Source of the DNA: Xanthostigma xanthostigma
Lineage: Eukaryota > Arthropoda > Insecta > Raphidioptera > Raphidiidae
NCBI GenBank assembly: GCA_963575645.1
Contig: OY754470.1
Coordinates: forward strand, 46,841,201-46,905,200
Length of the DNA: 64,000 bases
Reading direction: 5' to 3'
Below the pieces are notes generated by a model. It was not told where the DNA came from and searched no databases. It worked only from the letters and a program-made list of their open reading frames with translations. The position numbers and the translations under genes were made by a program. Each line of letters opens with the position of its first letter. Within the stretch, counting starts at the first letter, position 1. Positions 1 to 10,498 of this stretch are shown in pieces.

Positions 1-203
1 GGCAGTGAAGACGGTTTTGTAGACTTATTTCCGGTACATAAAAGCCCTGATGATCAGTCGATCGTTCTACCATGGTAACTCCTTCAGACGTTTCTACCAC
101 AGCGTCCACAGCAGTACGTATAACTTATCAAATCGGAGTTCGAATTCTTGAAAATTCGCTTCCACACCGTTAGGTTCCTTGCTAGATTTCTAGCGCTGCT
201 TTT

Positions 204-651
204 CTTAAGGTCGCTGCACACGAGGCTAGAAACGCTGCTAGATTTGCCTATACTAGTTTTCTAGCGCTGGTTTTCTTGATTGCTGTTATGTGCTCGCTTC
301 ACACGAGACTACTTTTCAAGCTTGTTTTGTGGATAGATCTGGTGCGCGCGCAGTGACAGTTCGAATATAAACACAGAGCAAAACGTGTCTGTTGTCTGAC
401 TCTAAGCAGAATGACGCCATGTTAATTTGTGAGCGTTTGTTCAAGTCGCCCACGTGACAAGATACTGCTTCCTGATTGGTTCTTGCTCATACTTAAAAGC
501 GGACCTAACAAGACAAATAGCCCCTGTTTTAATTTTAAAAAATATCTTGTGAGCTAGTAGGTGAGCCCGCGGTGACGTTATTTTCAGCTTCGTACCCAGC
601 CTACCGGCCAGAAGAAGTCCAAGCAGTGTTTCTAGCCTCATGTGCAGTGGC
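204..651. mobile_element. TIR element, CTTAAGG-type
   Basis: A block bounded by imperfect inverted ends. The left end reads CTTAAGGTCGCTGCACACGA and continues GGCTAGAAAC. The right end is the reverse complement of a closely similar string ending near 651. The same end sequence bounds a 65-bp miniature at 48492-48556, so the two are relatives. The inside has no transposase reading frame and contains two diverged copies of a CTAGATTT...TTCTAGCGCT segment near 170-200 and 233-270. No clear target duplication was seen and the superfamily is not assigned. Confidence 0.5.
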
Positions 652-719
652 TATAATATTATAAATAGGAAAATTTGGATGTAATCTCCGAAACTATTCA
701 TCCGATTTCAAATTTTTTT

Positions 720-1142
720 TGTGCAGGGAGGCGGAGTTACAAATTTTTCGATGCGAGCGTTTGTGGTGAGCACTAGGGGAAACTTCAAGCTCAAATTTTC
801 CGTTTGTCAGTGAGCAAATAGTTATAATTTTATAAAGTTTTTTAATCACAAAGAAAACATAGGAAAACTAAGAGATCTGGAAATGCTTGTTGTGCTCCGG
901 GCTGTTGCGCTGATGGCGATTTAAGTAAAATAAAGACTATTGGCGCCCTAATTTGACGTTCCGCTGTCAGTGTAAACAAATTAACATCAGTTTTCCTTAT
1001 TACATTTTTTTTGACACATCATTACCAACTAAAGTTTTTGACTTAGCACCTTAGAAACACTCGCGATTTCCATAAAAAGTGAGTTCAATAATTCTCTATT
1101 ACCCACTAGCGGCGCTAGTAGGCTTCGTGCACACAGCCTGTA
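720..1142 (+). repeat. Interspersed repeat, inverted partner at 60283-60730
   Basis: About 420 bp that recurs in reverse orientation at 60283-60730. Shared landmarks in order are GGAGGCGGAGTTAC, GAGCACTAGGGGAAAC, GATCTGGAAATGCTTGTTG, CTGATGGCGATTTA and AGCGGCGCTAGTAGGC. Both copies are noncoding and diverged by scattered substitutions and small indels. The family is not recognised. Confidence 0.6.
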
Positions 1143-1626
1143 GAAACGATCGTGTTCAAGAATAGAAGGCCTGGTAATGTATAAGTTGCGGAAGACAGGC
1201 ATCAAGGGTGCGATGACTGAAACCGAGTGCGAGAGGGAAAGTTGACAACTGACTGGCGTTAGAGCGAGAGAGATCGAAATATTATGTACATACATAGACA
1301 TTACGTAATGTTTGGGTGGCCAACGATCCGTCTAATTGTGATCGTTCAATGAAGACAAACGAGCGTTGTGATTGGCCGAGACGTAAACATCAACATCCGC
1401 TCATTCACTTGTTCGTTTTAAGTTGAACTTTATACAAGATAAGAGAACTTTTTTAATCAGTGAATATGTTAGTTTCTTTTTCAAGTACTTAATGTCATTT
1501 CTCTATGTAACCTGAACTAAATACAATGATTTATTCTATATTTATTATATTCAAATTCAAGATATAGTACCTATAAGAGCACACTACAAGGCAATGGCGA
1601 CGATTTAATTTCAGGACGTTATTCCA
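1143..1626. other. No feature recognised
   Basis: AT-rich intergenic or intronic sequence. Short ORFs have no recognisable similarity. Confidence 0.4.
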
Positions 1627-1745
1627 AACTAAAAGTCCGTCCCGGTTTCACCCGGGTGCAAAAAAACGACTGGAGATGAATGCTGTCTCCAAATTTCGTG
1701 ATGATCGGAGTTACCGTTTAAAAGTTTTTGTCGAACGAAACGAAC
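1627..1745 (-). mobile_element. Helitron-like 3' end fragment
   Basis: Minus-strand copy of the terminal segment shared with 12617-13306, 25100-25143 and 43956-44313. It has a GTGCACCCGGG...CCGGGACGG hairpin region followed by a degraded CTAGT (here TTTAGT). The truncated element adjoins unrelated AT-rich DNA after about 1745. Confidence 0.45.
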
Positions 1746-2034
1746 AAATTTTAAGTTTTCTATTATATATATATTTTTTACACCTTGGGTTACATTATTG
1801 GAGTTTTCGTAGGGATTCCTAATTTATTTCGATTAACAATATAGCCTATGTTACTCAGTGATAATGTAGAATTCTATTAGTGAAAGAATTCTCAAAATTG
1901 GTTCAGTAGTTTTTGAGGTTATTCGTTACAAACAAAAATACAAATCTTTTCTCTTTATAATATATACTAAATCCAATAGATAGCCCACAAATAATACTGT
2001 ATTACGGTGGAAGGCTTCACGACTGTCCTATAAA

Positions 2035-2455
2035 TAGTATATTACACTACAAGGACCGAAAGTGTGGTATCTTGCCCTGTGCGCGAAGGGCAAGGTATCA
2101 CACATTCGCCCAGTGTGGTGTATACTATTTTTTTTCATACCTCATGCTTATTAAATAATTTAATTACTTAATTACTTATTAATAACATAAAAACACAAAT
2201 AAATTCCAAGCAGGAAGCTTTGAAGTTATACGTAAAAACACGAATGACTGCTGGTCGCGACTATTAGCTAAAATGCAATAGGGTTGCTATGGAAACGACA
2301 TCTAAACAACAGTTGATTGGTTGTTTTTGCTTTACTACCGCCCGAACGTACGAACTTTTCGCATTGATGTGTGTAATCCCACCAAGGAGTACATGTTAGA
2401 CTTTCTGCCTTACAATTGGTGCCGAAAGTATGCACTTTCGATCGAGGTATGAAAA
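2035..2455 (+). repeat. Repeat family A copy, about 420 bp
   Basis: Begins around GGACCGAAAGTGTGGTATC, passes through an ACATAAAAACACAAATAAAT block, a CTATGGAAACGACATCTAAA block and ACCGCCCGAACGTACG, and ends at GCACTTTCGATCGAGGTATG. Related copies lie at 15695-16095 (minus), 62430-62770 plus 63255-63420 (plus), with fragments at 7095-7260 and 32690-32765. The ends share inverted motifs (CCGAAAGT/ACTTTCGG), suggesting a nonautonomous DNA element. No coding capacity. Confidence 0.6.
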
Positions 2456-2826
2456 AAACATTATATCATCTCAATCACATGGTGGAGCCGTGGGTAGCGG
2501 CTAGTAAAAAATAAAAAATAGCCCGGAAATATGGATTGGTACTTGACTCAGATAACTGGTATTTGGTGATCTTAATAAAAGAGAAAAACCACAATCAGAA
2601 AAAGATTGTTAAATGTGAAAATGTTTGGCAGAAATTGACGTTTTTTTATGGGAACGCGAATCTTGCTAACAACTCTATCAATTGAAACAGATTTCCCCAC
2701 CTTGCACAATAAAATAAAACGGCGTGATATTGCATTGCATGACGCGTGGCCCTCGCATAAACATTACGTTTTCACCCGGAGAAAATCAAAGTACACAAAT
2801 GCGTAAGTGAACACATATAATACAGA
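2456..2826. other. No feature recognised
   Basis: Nothing recognised on either strand. Confidence 0.35.
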
Positions 2827-3315
2827 ATGATTTTTAAGTTCATTCTTCTTTTTTAACAGCGTGTAGAAATCAAATAGACGAACAAATATGTTAAGTAACT
2901 TTTCTATTAAAAAATTAGAGAGAAACAGACTTTAACTTTTATTTAATTAATTCAGAAGCCCGGTTAACACACGTGAAGAAATGATGGCACGAATCGAAAA
3001 TGCATCCCAAATAATTCACGGAAGGCCCTTATTGCTACTGCAAGCATGTACAGAAGCATGGCTACGACGCACGCATCTTGGTGTCCAACGAAACGGGGAC
3101 AACTTCAAACAATTACTGTGAATACTTGATAATGACATAACATTTCCATAGTGACAAAACATAACGCCAGGACCGACCTCAAAATTTGATAAATAAACTT
3201 TGAAAGCCCGTTCCTCTATCATTTTTTAGTTTTGATAAAAAAGTTACTTGAAATATTTGTTCGTCTATTTGATTTCTACACGCTGTTAAAAAAAAAGAAT
3301 CAACTTAAAAATCAT
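2827..3315. mobile_element. Tc1/mariner-like deletion derivative
   Basis: A 489-bp element with long terminal inverted repeats of about 90 bp. Both ends begin ATGATTTTTAAGTT and continue through AACAGCGTGTAGAAATCAAA and GACGAACAAATAT. Between them only the last 50-odd codons of a transposase remain (2951-3121), so most of the transposase has been lost by internal deletion. A flanking TA duplication could not be set with certainty. Confidence 0.65.
2951..3121 (+). pseudogene. Transposase C-terminal remnant (Tc1/mariner-like)
   Basis: An open stretch of 56 codons ending in TGA at 3119-3121. It reads RSPVNTREEMMARI near the start and ends GVQRNGDNFKQLL. This matches the usual tail of Tc1/mariner-type transposases: a basic helix after the third catalytic residue, ending in a G-x-x-F-x-x-LL block. 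No start codon, DNA-binding domain or DDE residues remain. It sits between inverted repeats at 2827-2925 and 3225-3315. Assignment rests on the tail only. Confidence 0.5.
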
Positions 3316-4070
3316 AGGGTGCTCCCGAAGTTAAAAAGACCACTTTTAAAAAATTACATTGTTACATTCCTGAATTTAAGAGTAAGTGTTTTTCTAGAAA
3401 AATGCTTTCTAAGAAAGCGCATCGAGTTAAAAAACATAGAATGTTAAATATTTGGTAATAAAATAGGGAATCATAAATCTCGAGATACCATTTTCAAATT
3501 GAATAAAAATTAAATGCCGTACCTATTTATGTATATTTTTTTCATATAGATAAGGTTAATTTTTTTAAATATGATATCGGTTATAATTTTGAAATCCAGC
3601 CTGTACCCAGTCAACGGATCCCGCGCAGTATCATCTCCATTTTAGCAGCTAGCGCGGCTGCCAGCCCAAATACCAGCAGCGTATGCGGCTATTTACTGAA
3701 CGTCACAACTACAGTTAAAGCGAGCACCCTGTATGTGTACAGGGGTGTCTGGTAATAATTAGATTAGCCACGGTGCAAACATTCACACGAATTTCTGAAC
3801 CCTCGGAATAAAAGAGCGGTCAATAGACGCTTGTAACATTGAACTCAATGTCCTGTAGTTTAATCTTATATAAATTAAGGCATTTATATTACTGTTTAAT
3901 GTCCAGTCATCTCCCCTTACCGCTTATTCTGGCAAAATGACAACTACAACACAGGTTTCCATTACATATAACTAATATAATGGAATTGTACTATCAAGCA
4001 CGTAATTCAGAATTTTGTTATAATTTATATCTTCAGCATAAAGTTGTGATGATCCAATAGAATGTTACGA
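3316..4070. other. No gene recognised
   Basis: AT-rich sequence. A small ORF reading out of the mariner derivative has no similarity I recognise. A GC-richer patch near 3610-3690 contains no convincing exon. Confidence 0.35.
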
Positions 4071-4129
4071 TTAAGGAAGGTTTTGGTTGAGGATCATAAA
4101 TAAGCTTTACCAATGTTGCGATAGCGGCC

Positions 4130-4160
4130 AACGTTTCGAAAAATTTATTTTCATCTTCAG
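4130..4160 (-). ncRNA. Minimal hammerhead-ribozyme-like motif
   Basis: Read on the minus strand: CTGAAGA, one extra T, GAAAA paired with TTTTC (helix II), then GAAAC, then GTT. This fits C3-A9, G12-A14, A15.1-C15.2, G16.2-U16.1 and H17. Helix III would be only the palindrome ACGU, so an active fold would need two molecules. The extra base between A9 and helix II departs from the canonical form. Not shown to cleave. Confidence 0.5.
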
Positions 4161-4183
4161 GGCCTTTTGACCAGCTTGAGGCC

Positions 4184-4214
4184 CTGACGATGAAAATACA
4201 TTTTTCGAAACGTT
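4184..4214 (+). ncRNA. Minimal hammerhead-ribozyme-like motif
   Basis: Plus-strand partner in the right arm: CTGACGA (4184-4190), one extra T, a GAAAA/TTTTC helix II, GAAAC (4207-4211) and GTT (4212-4214). All core positions match the hammerhead consensus apart from the extra base before helix II. Helix III is the self-complementary ACGU. Confidence 0.5.
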
Positions 4215-4274
4215 GGCCACTAGCGTAACATTGGTAAAGCTTATTTATGGTACTCAACCAACACCTTCCTTCAT

Positions 4275-4555
4275 CGTATAATTTATATTATCCTCCAACA
4301 GTTAGGTTATACTCAGAGTAGCCAACTTAGGAGTTTTCCCCCTAAATTTGGGGGACGAAATGTAGAATGGAATTTTTTTAGAGCCCTAATATTTTCAGAT
4401 TCAATTTTAGGGACACAAAAAAAACTTTATCAGACATTAGATGAATTACAAAACCGACTCATTGTTAAATGTCTGTTTACTAAGTATAGTAACTTAAGTC
4501 CTAATAATGTAGTATTGTAGTACAATCATGTGGAGCTCGGTCTCCTTCAATAGCA
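4275..4555. other. No feature recognised
   Basis: Nothing recognised. Confidence 0.3.
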
Positions 4556-4691
4556 GAATACCGCCGTCAAAGCGGCAAACTTTATTGAACATGAGTTAAC
4601 AAAGAATTCACATTGTTGTAACTGTAGAACAATAATTTTTTTTATTGTTAACTTATCTTCAACAAAGTTTGCCGCTTTGACTACGGTATTC
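4556..4691. mobile_element. Short MITE-like inverted repeat
   Basis: Ends of about 32 bp are inverted copies: AATACCGCCGTCAAAGCGG plus CAAACTTT on the left, and the complement of AATACCG(TA)GTCAAAGCGG on the right. The total is about 135 bp and noncoding. No certain target duplication. Confidence 0.55.
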
Positions 4692-5166
4692 ATTAATTGA
4701 TTTTAACGAAATTTGGACCACATGTTGAAATTCATCACCGCACGAAGCCTATTTAAAATGGGCCCAATCGGGCCACTTTAAGGGTAGTTTTTAGGGGTTG
4801 AAAAATGTTTTTTGGGCCAAAAATACCGAAAAATTTCTCGGAATCGTTTCAAAATTGAAATTTAACCCTTTAATATTGATTAAAATATCCAACCAAAATT
4901 TTAATAAAATCGGCCTGACAGAACCGGACTTACAAATTTTATGAAAACACAAGTTTGCGAATAGGGATTCACTGAAAGGTGTATTTAATTAGATGCAGAT
5001 GCTGGATTGAAATTAAGTAAATAAATATTATTTTAAGGGATGTATTAAGAGGTTAAATTTTTTATTTTGTCCAAAAAGAAAGTTTAAGTTTACAGTATAA
5101 AGCCACACTATACCTATATTAGCTAATATACTATATATTGTCGGCAGGGTTTCGCACTGCGACCCG
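4692..5166 (-). repeat. Repeat family C copy
   Basis: Reverse-orientation copy of a noncoding repeat also found at 44755-45475 and 47643-48490. It begins (minus strand) ACTCGGGTCGCAGTGCGAAA then CCCTGCCGACAATAT, includes GTCCGGTTCTGTCAGGCCGA and the CAACCCCTAAAAACTACCC block, and ends near CCACATGTTGAAATTCATCA. Superfamily not recognised. Confidence 0.65.
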
Positions 5167-5219
5167 AGTTTTATTATTATTATAAACAAGTTCTGACTTA
5201 GAAGAAACGTAACTCTTTA

Positions 5220-5961
5220 GATCTACCCGGGTGAATTCTGGTTAAAAATCGAGTATAGTTTAATATACTATGAAAAAACAACTTGCGTACAATATCACAA
5301 ACGAAAAGTTATACCTAATCTTAGGATCAGCCTCAATGGCGCTTTACTCACTATTGCAACATATTGTAAGTTTTTAGGCTTAATGTTAGATCAACAACTA
5401 TCTTTCGAACTTCATGTAGATCACGTATGTAAAAAGTTAAATAGTGCATATTATATCCTAAAAAATGTTAAGAGAATTTTAACGATTAAACAACTAATTA
5501 ACATATACTATGCATTAGTTTATTCTAACATAAGCTATGATATTGTTTTATGGGGTCGTTCTCGTCATTCCCATAGAGTTTTAATTTTGCAAAAACGAAT
5601 TATTAGACTAATTTTTAATATGGATTACAGACAGACCTGTAAAAATAGTTTTATAGAAAATAAGATTTTAACTGTACCATGTTTATATTTGTATAAATTA
5701 CTGGTAGGTGTTAAAAAGAATAGCCACAGATACACTGTGAACTCAGATGTTCATAATTATAATACGAGAGATGGCTCGATGCTCCGTATTGAAAAATATA
5801 AATCAACTTTTTTTACATCTTCTCCTCAGTGTTCTGGGACTATTTTTTTTAACAGGCTGCCAGTAATGTTAAGACAAGAGAGAAATTTTAAAATTTTCTG
5901 CAAAAATTTGAAAGAATTTTTAATTACTAAATGTTTTTATAGTGTAAACGATTTTGTGTAA
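5220..5961 (+). pseudogene. Reverse transcriptase C-terminal region (LINE, Jockey-like)
   Basis: The frame is open from just after a TAG at about 5217 and ends in TAA. The first ATG is at 5383, but the frame runs on upstream without one, so this is a 5'-truncated ORF rather than a small gene. Landmarks are CKFLGLMLDQQLSF, YYALVYSNISYDIVLWG, the LQKRIIRLI block, VHNYNTRDGSM, and a closing TKCFYSVNDFV. These match the post-catalytic 'thumb' and C-terminus of insect Jockey-type LINE reverse transcriptases. The catalytic YADD region is missing, so it cannot be active. Confidence 0.75.
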
Positions 5962-6070
5962 CTATATTAATTAATAGAATTGTAAATCTTTCTTGTATTT
6001 TATTGTACTGACAATTCTTATCTGTAAAATATGTACAGCTTCTAAGATGAAAATATACTATACTATACTA
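5220..6070 (+). mobile_element. 5'-truncated non-LTR retrotransposon
   Basis: Consists of the last part of a reverse-transcriptase ORF (open to 5961), a short 3' UTR and a simple tail of ATACT repeats at about 6050-6070. 5' truncation and a simple-sequence tail are typical of LINE insertions. The tail abuts a SINE at 6073. Confidence 0.7.
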
Positions 6071-6072
6071 TA

Positions 6073-6490
6073 GTAATAATAAAAATGCGTTTAACGTCCG
6101 TTTCTCCACTTTATGTCATAACAGATGCCATTACTATTTTCCATCTATCACACTTCCCGCTATTTTCTACCTTTTTTTTTTAACTTCCACTTAATAGCAC
6201 TGGGCGAATGAAGGAATTTTAGGACATTAGGATAAGGTAAGCAAATTTGAGCATAGGAGTTCGACAGGTAATCGGCCATCGCCTTAAATAAGGAACCATC
6301 TCGATATTTATCTGGAATTATTGAGGGAAACCATGGAAAACCTCGACAAGTTGGCCAGTACAGGAATTACCGTTTCTCGGCGAGAGGCAGCAGGAAAAAG
6401 TCCCAACCACATCTGCCTCCGTCAGGATTCGAACCCAGTACCTCCCGAATGCGAGTCTAGTGCTCTCACCGCTACGCCACCCCGCTCGGT
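6073..6490 (-). mobile_element. tRNA-derived SINE
   Basis: About 418 bp on the minus strand. It starts ACCGAGCGGGGTGGCGTAGC, with a pol III A box (GTGGCGTAGCGGTGAGAG, complement at 6463-6480) and an intact B box (GGTTCGAATCC, complement at 6425-6435). It then has a SINE-specific body ending in CGGACGTTAAACGC and an ATT-type tail. A second copy is at 53852-54270. It lies directly after the LINE tail; a short TATAGT on both sides may be the target duplication. Confidence 0.8.
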
Positions 6491-7094
6491 GTATAGTTTA
6501 ATATTTCCATAATAATAACGCATGCGTTTGTAAATAAATTAACTTAAAATTCGTGTGTAAATGAGACAGTTATTTGCTCGTGCAATGATTAATGTTTAAC
6601 AGCGGTCTCGACTGACTTGTAATATAAAGTAACACAAGTCAGCGGACGTTAAATGTGTGAAGCGAGCAATCATACACGCGCCTCTTATTAAATGGTTACC
6701 CGGAGGAGGGCGGGTTCCCGTCCATTCATTCTCGTGACACCACGCCGACTGCACTGCCACGTTCTGTTTGTATGCTCATTTAAACTACCTCCCGCTGACC
6801 GAAACAATAAATTCAAGTCGAATTCTCTTCGTTGACGAGCGACGCGAGAACAGATATTGGTTTCGGAGTTTCAAAGGGCAGTTGTCAAGCTCAGTTGATA
6901 ATAAAAGGAATGGAGGAAGTTGGATATTATTAAATAAACAGCAAGAAAGTCAATCAAACTACGCCCTATGCTGCGCGTTTTATAAAACACCTCTCTCTGC
7001 TTTCACTGCCTGTTCAGTATCAAAATTAATAAAGATATTGTTTGAGGTGTCTGCGTTTGCTAGTTTTTCTTTCGGTTTCGACCTAGTTTCGGCA
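6491..7094. other. No gene recognised
   Basis: Unique-looking sequence with a somewhat GC-richer stretch at 6640-6860. A 142-codon ORF (6768-7196) runs into a repeat and shows no protein similarity I recognise. Confidence 0.35.
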
Positions 7095-7260
7095 AAAGCG
7101 AAGCAGAGCCTCAGAGGGCATCATGCACTCAGTGCAATGATATCATACTTTCGGCCAGTGTTGTGTATACTATTTTTCCTTATGCTTCCGTCGTAAGTAC
7201 GCTTATTAAATACATTAATTAATTACATAAAAACACAGATGAATTCCAAGCAAGCAGTGT
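7095..7260 (+). repeat. Repeat family A fragment
   Basis: Contains CATACTTTCGGCCAGTGTTG, a GTATACTATTTTTCC block, and the ACATAAAAACACAGATGAAT segment shared with 2035-2455 and 62430-62770. Confidence 0.5.
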
Positions 7261-7624
7261 GCCCTGATTGCCTACCTTGTGAATATATCTTCTGCCGTTC
7301 GGGTGCTATAGTAGCACAAAAACGATACCTTTCGCAGTGGGATAAAAATTTTATTGTATTCTAAGGAATATGGTAGGCCATCAATCGCGCTGTACATAGT
7401 CGCAATTCAAAACATTTTAACAGTTATTATGTAACATCAATAATGTCATGTCGGCCTGTTTCTAGACAAATAATAATTTACCTGGGATATGTACTGCACA
7501 CATGACGTAACTATGTACATAAAGTTGCCAGTTTGTCTTATTTTCTCACCAACTTATGTTGCCTTGCTAACGCGTTATTGCATTATTCCATTTCCCCCTC
7601 ACAATGTGCCAGCATAAACGAAAT

Positions 7625-7900
7625 AAAAAAAACCCTTTGCACTCCGGGAATGCCGGCGGAAGTGAAAACTTGAATATTAACGTCTTACAAATTTTCGATC
7701 AAAATGGTTTGTATCATAGATTGCATTTTTATGTACGATATTTCAACGCTAGATGTCTAACGTTGTATAAACAATTACTATAACTTAGAGAGTTTTCTCA
7801 CTCACCCAGCTCTTACTTTTCCTGACGCGAGTTTAACATTTTTAACCCATTACAAAGAAAGTGTACAACGCCGCTAAAGAAGTTTTCACTTCAAAAAAAA
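7625..7900 (-). repeat. Repeat family R1 copy
   Basis: On the minus strand the outer end carries TTGAAGTGAAAACTTC (complement near 7880) and TTTAGCGGCGTTGTACAC. The other end has AAGTTTTCACTTCCGCCGGC then a palindrome of the form GCACTCCC/GGGAGTGC near 7645. The same layout occurs at 22510-22755 and 63797-64000. Noncoding. The hairpin at one end suggests a nonautonomous element, class not settled. Confidence 0.5.
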
Positions 7901-8089
7901 AAAATAATAAATTGCTGTACCGATTGTTGGCAACTTCAAAATCGGTTTTGATATCTTTTTTGTTTATAATCGGTTCACCTATTTTAGAGAGAGGCGACTA
8001 CAAACAGAAAAAAATCTGGTTATTCTCTACAGGCATCATATAAAAATATCCAAAAATATAAAACCATTTGAAGACAAAAAGGTTAACTG

Positions 8090-8830
8090 CTTGTATCGGG
8101 TCTTCCAATAACTACTTCCGAACTTTGACAGTTGATAGCGGCCATCTTTTTAAAGGTACATCAGTCGAATTGACTGTCATTTATTCAGTCTGTTTTGCCA
8201 AATCACCATGGACGGATATAGTGTTCAACAACACGTGCAAATGATAAAATTGTTTTATCAAATTGGGTGTTCTGTTCGGGCAACGTTCATCGAAAAATCA
8301 TCTTCAGCGATGAGGCCCATTTCTGGATGAATGGATACGTGAACAAACAAAATTTTCGAATTTGGAACGACAGCAATCCACATGAGATCTAAGAGCGTCT
8401 AATGCATCCCGAAAAAATGACTGTTTGGTGTGAATTTTGGGCTGGCGGCGTCATCGATCCATATTTCTTGAGAACGACTTTGGCCAGACCATCAATGTCA
8501 GCGGCGAGCGCTATATGTCGATGATTACCAACTTCTTTTGGCCTGAATTGGATGATATGGACACCAACGACATGTAGTTTCAACAGGACGATTTGACCCC
8601 CTTAGACTTTTTCTTGTCGGGTTTTCTTAAATCGCAGATCTATGCGAATAAGCTACAAACCACAGCAGCCCTCAAAGCCAGCATAACCCATGCCTCGGTC
8701 AAATTCAGCCTGATTTATGCGCCAGAGTCATGGAAAATTGGACATTTCGGATGCGCGCCACTCAGAGAAGCCGCGGCGGACATTTGAACGATTCCACACA
8801 CAATGGCATCGATAGACCTTTCAAAAGAGT
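8090..8830 (+). mobile_element. Degenerate mariner-like element
   Basis: Carries a broken transposase (8209-8810) with flanking noncoding DNA. Ends were not defined. Internal deletions and stops show it is an old nonfunctional copy. Confidence 0.6.
8209..8810 (+). pseudogene. Tc1/mariner-like transposase pseudogene
   Basis: Starts MDGYSVQQHVQMIKLFYQIG (helix-turn-helix region), then loses most of the DNA-binding domain. It resumes at the first catalytic aspartate (IIFSDEAHFWMNGYVN, about 8297-8344). After a stop and a frameshift come a GERYMSMITNFFWPELDDMD block and a truncated FQQD, joined by deletion to LTPLDFFLSGFLKSQIYANK. A second frameshift leads to ENWTFRMRATQRSRGGHLND. Several stops, at least two frameshifts and a deletion between FQQD and the third catalytic block make it inactive. 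Confidence 0.75.
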
Positions 8831-9029
8831 AAAAAAGTTCGATGATATCTTACACACACTTTTAAATTTAGGAAGATGGAAAAACCCTTATGAAAAAGTC
8901 GAAGGTATTTCTTTATTCGCAATTAAGGAAGTTAAGCCGTTTTACAAAGCTAATGAAAAAAATCTGAAACAACATTTTTTTAATAGATTTTTTTATGAAA
9001 AAATTTTCTGTAAGAAATCCAAAATCATT

Positions 9030-9352
9030 AGGAGATTTTTTTTTATTGGTTGAAAGTCTCCTAATTAAATTGAAATAAATATTAAAATATGCGTAAGACA
9101 TCGATGCTTTACATAGTTAGTTTTCGGAACTGCTGACATTATTTGGTTATTTGCAAAAAATTAAAATGTACCGTTTGTATATAATATAATATAATATGTC
9201 AACCTAGCATGCAAACGGTACATTTTAATTTTTTGCAAATAACCAAATAATGTCAGCAGTTCCGAAAACTAACTATGTAAAGCATCGATGTCTTACGCAT
9301 ATTTTAATATTTTTTTTTCAATTTAATTAGGAGACTTTCAACCAATAAAAAA
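9030..9352. mobile_element. Near-perfect palindrome (fold-back element)
   Basis: Two arms of about 143 bp (9035-9178 and 9211-9352) are almost identical inverted copies around a roughly 32-bp TATAA-rich centre. Landmarks are GGTTGAAAGTCTCCTAATTA, AAGACATCGATGCTTTAC and CAGTTCCGAAAAC. Only a few indels separate the arms, so the inversion is recent or maintained by conversion. Noncoding. Confidence 0.75.
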
Positions 9353-9765
9353 AAAATATTAAACCTTAGCACTTTTCGATTATGAACTTTTATTCTTGAC
9401 AATTTTAACAATTTTAACTGAATTTTCAACTTTTTAATGATTTAATTATAATTTTTATTACTTCTAATTTCTTTTTTTAATTATTTACTGCAAAAAATAT
9501 GTAAAATACAGATATTTACATAAGTTTATTTTTCCTAACCTACTTTGTACAAAAAATTCAAAAGTTAGTCCATTAAATGAAATACTAAAATAATTAATTA
9601 ATAATAAAAAAAATGATTTATTGATGCCTTTATGACAATAATTTATTGATATCATCGACTTATAACCTTTTGTACAAATTTATTATGGAAAAGTTCCCAT
9701 TTAGAATTTGACTTACTTTTGATTGGGACTGTAACGCATCAACTTCCTTAAATATGTACTTTTTC
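9353..9765. other. No feature recognised
   Basis: Very AT-rich sequence with homopolymer runs. Confidence 0.4.
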
Positions 9766-9769
9766 TCAA

Positions 9770-10100
9770 GTTTTTCTATGGGGAAACGCAGAAACAACAC
9801 AACATCAGTTACAGTGAACGACGGCTTATACATCGGTCGTGTGGATGCGACCACCGCGTGCGGTAAATGCCTGGCGGTGCTTCCGAGCTTTACGAATGAA
9901 CACACGCACACACAGACACAGAGAGAGGAGAGATACTACCAACCACTACGGGGTACAGTGCAAGTGTGGCAAGGCGCCTATACGGAAATCCGCACAGATC
10001 CGGGGCCTACGCTAACGGCATTCGGCCTCTTCACCAGAATTTATTTTTAATGAAGTGTGCTGTGCTCGCCGCCTGTGCCAAGCACAAGTATAGAACGATG
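9770..10100. other. GC-richer block of unknown function
   Basis: Stands out from the AT-rich surroundings and is open in one plus frame (a 98-codon ORF, 9754-10050), but the ORF runs across a CACACA/GAGAGA simple repeat and resembles no protein I know. It has no obvious splice sites or repeat partner in the window. It could be a regulatory element, an unrecognised exon or an old insertion. Confidence 0.3.
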
Positions 10101-10384
10101 TTGCTTTCATACTCTCGCGTCTTTATACAAGTCACCGTCGCAACTTTAACAACAAACATTTTTCTTTTACATCTCGAGGTATCGTGACCAACTGAAAATT
10201 AACATTTTGACTTTTCGCAATTATTCATTATTAATAAATTAGAAGATTTTACATGATATTGAAAACATTTAACAATGTGATTAAACGGAATAACTTCTTG
10301 GAAATCAATTTCCAATATTTCGATGATTATCACTAAAAAGCTCATCTATTTTATTTCGAGTTCCCACGCTAATGGTGGAATTAC

Positions 10385-10495
10385 CATGCAAACCTGAGTA
10401 AAGGACTCCGCACAAACCTTATGGGATTCGATTCTCGGTTAAATTGATCGAAAATGGTTTTATTTTATAGTTTAAATGTCACCATAAAAAAAAAA
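10385..10495. repeat. Fold-back family F, left part
   Basis: Shares ACTCCGCACAAACCTTATGG, CTCGGTTAAATTGATCGAAA and TTTATAGTTTAAA with the palindromic copies at 30285-30808 and 40215-40700. Interrupted at about 10495; related sequence resumes near 11062. Confidence 0.55.
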
Positions 10496-10498
10496 TAA

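Larger units (their letters stand above)
4071..4274. mobile_element. Palindromic element with two hammerhead-like cores
   Basis: Two arms of about 90 bp are nearly exact inverted copies (GGAAGG...GGTTGAG, AAGCTTTACCAATGTT, CGGCCAACGTTTCGAAAAA on the left, complemented on the right) around a short GC-rich centre. Each arm carries a hammerhead-like core, one per strand. A sister element with the same arms lies at 26957-27156. No coding sequence. Confidence 0.7.

Noticed and set aside
3016-3222. 68-codon minus-strand ORF
   Set aside because: Antisense of the transposase remnant on the plus strand, which has a better family match.
8389-8583. 64-codon minus-strand ORF
   Set aside because: Antisense shadow of the mariner pseudogene.
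9660-10050. Opposing 83- and 98-codon ORFs as genes
   Set aside because: They overlap on opposite strands, include simple repeats and show no domain.
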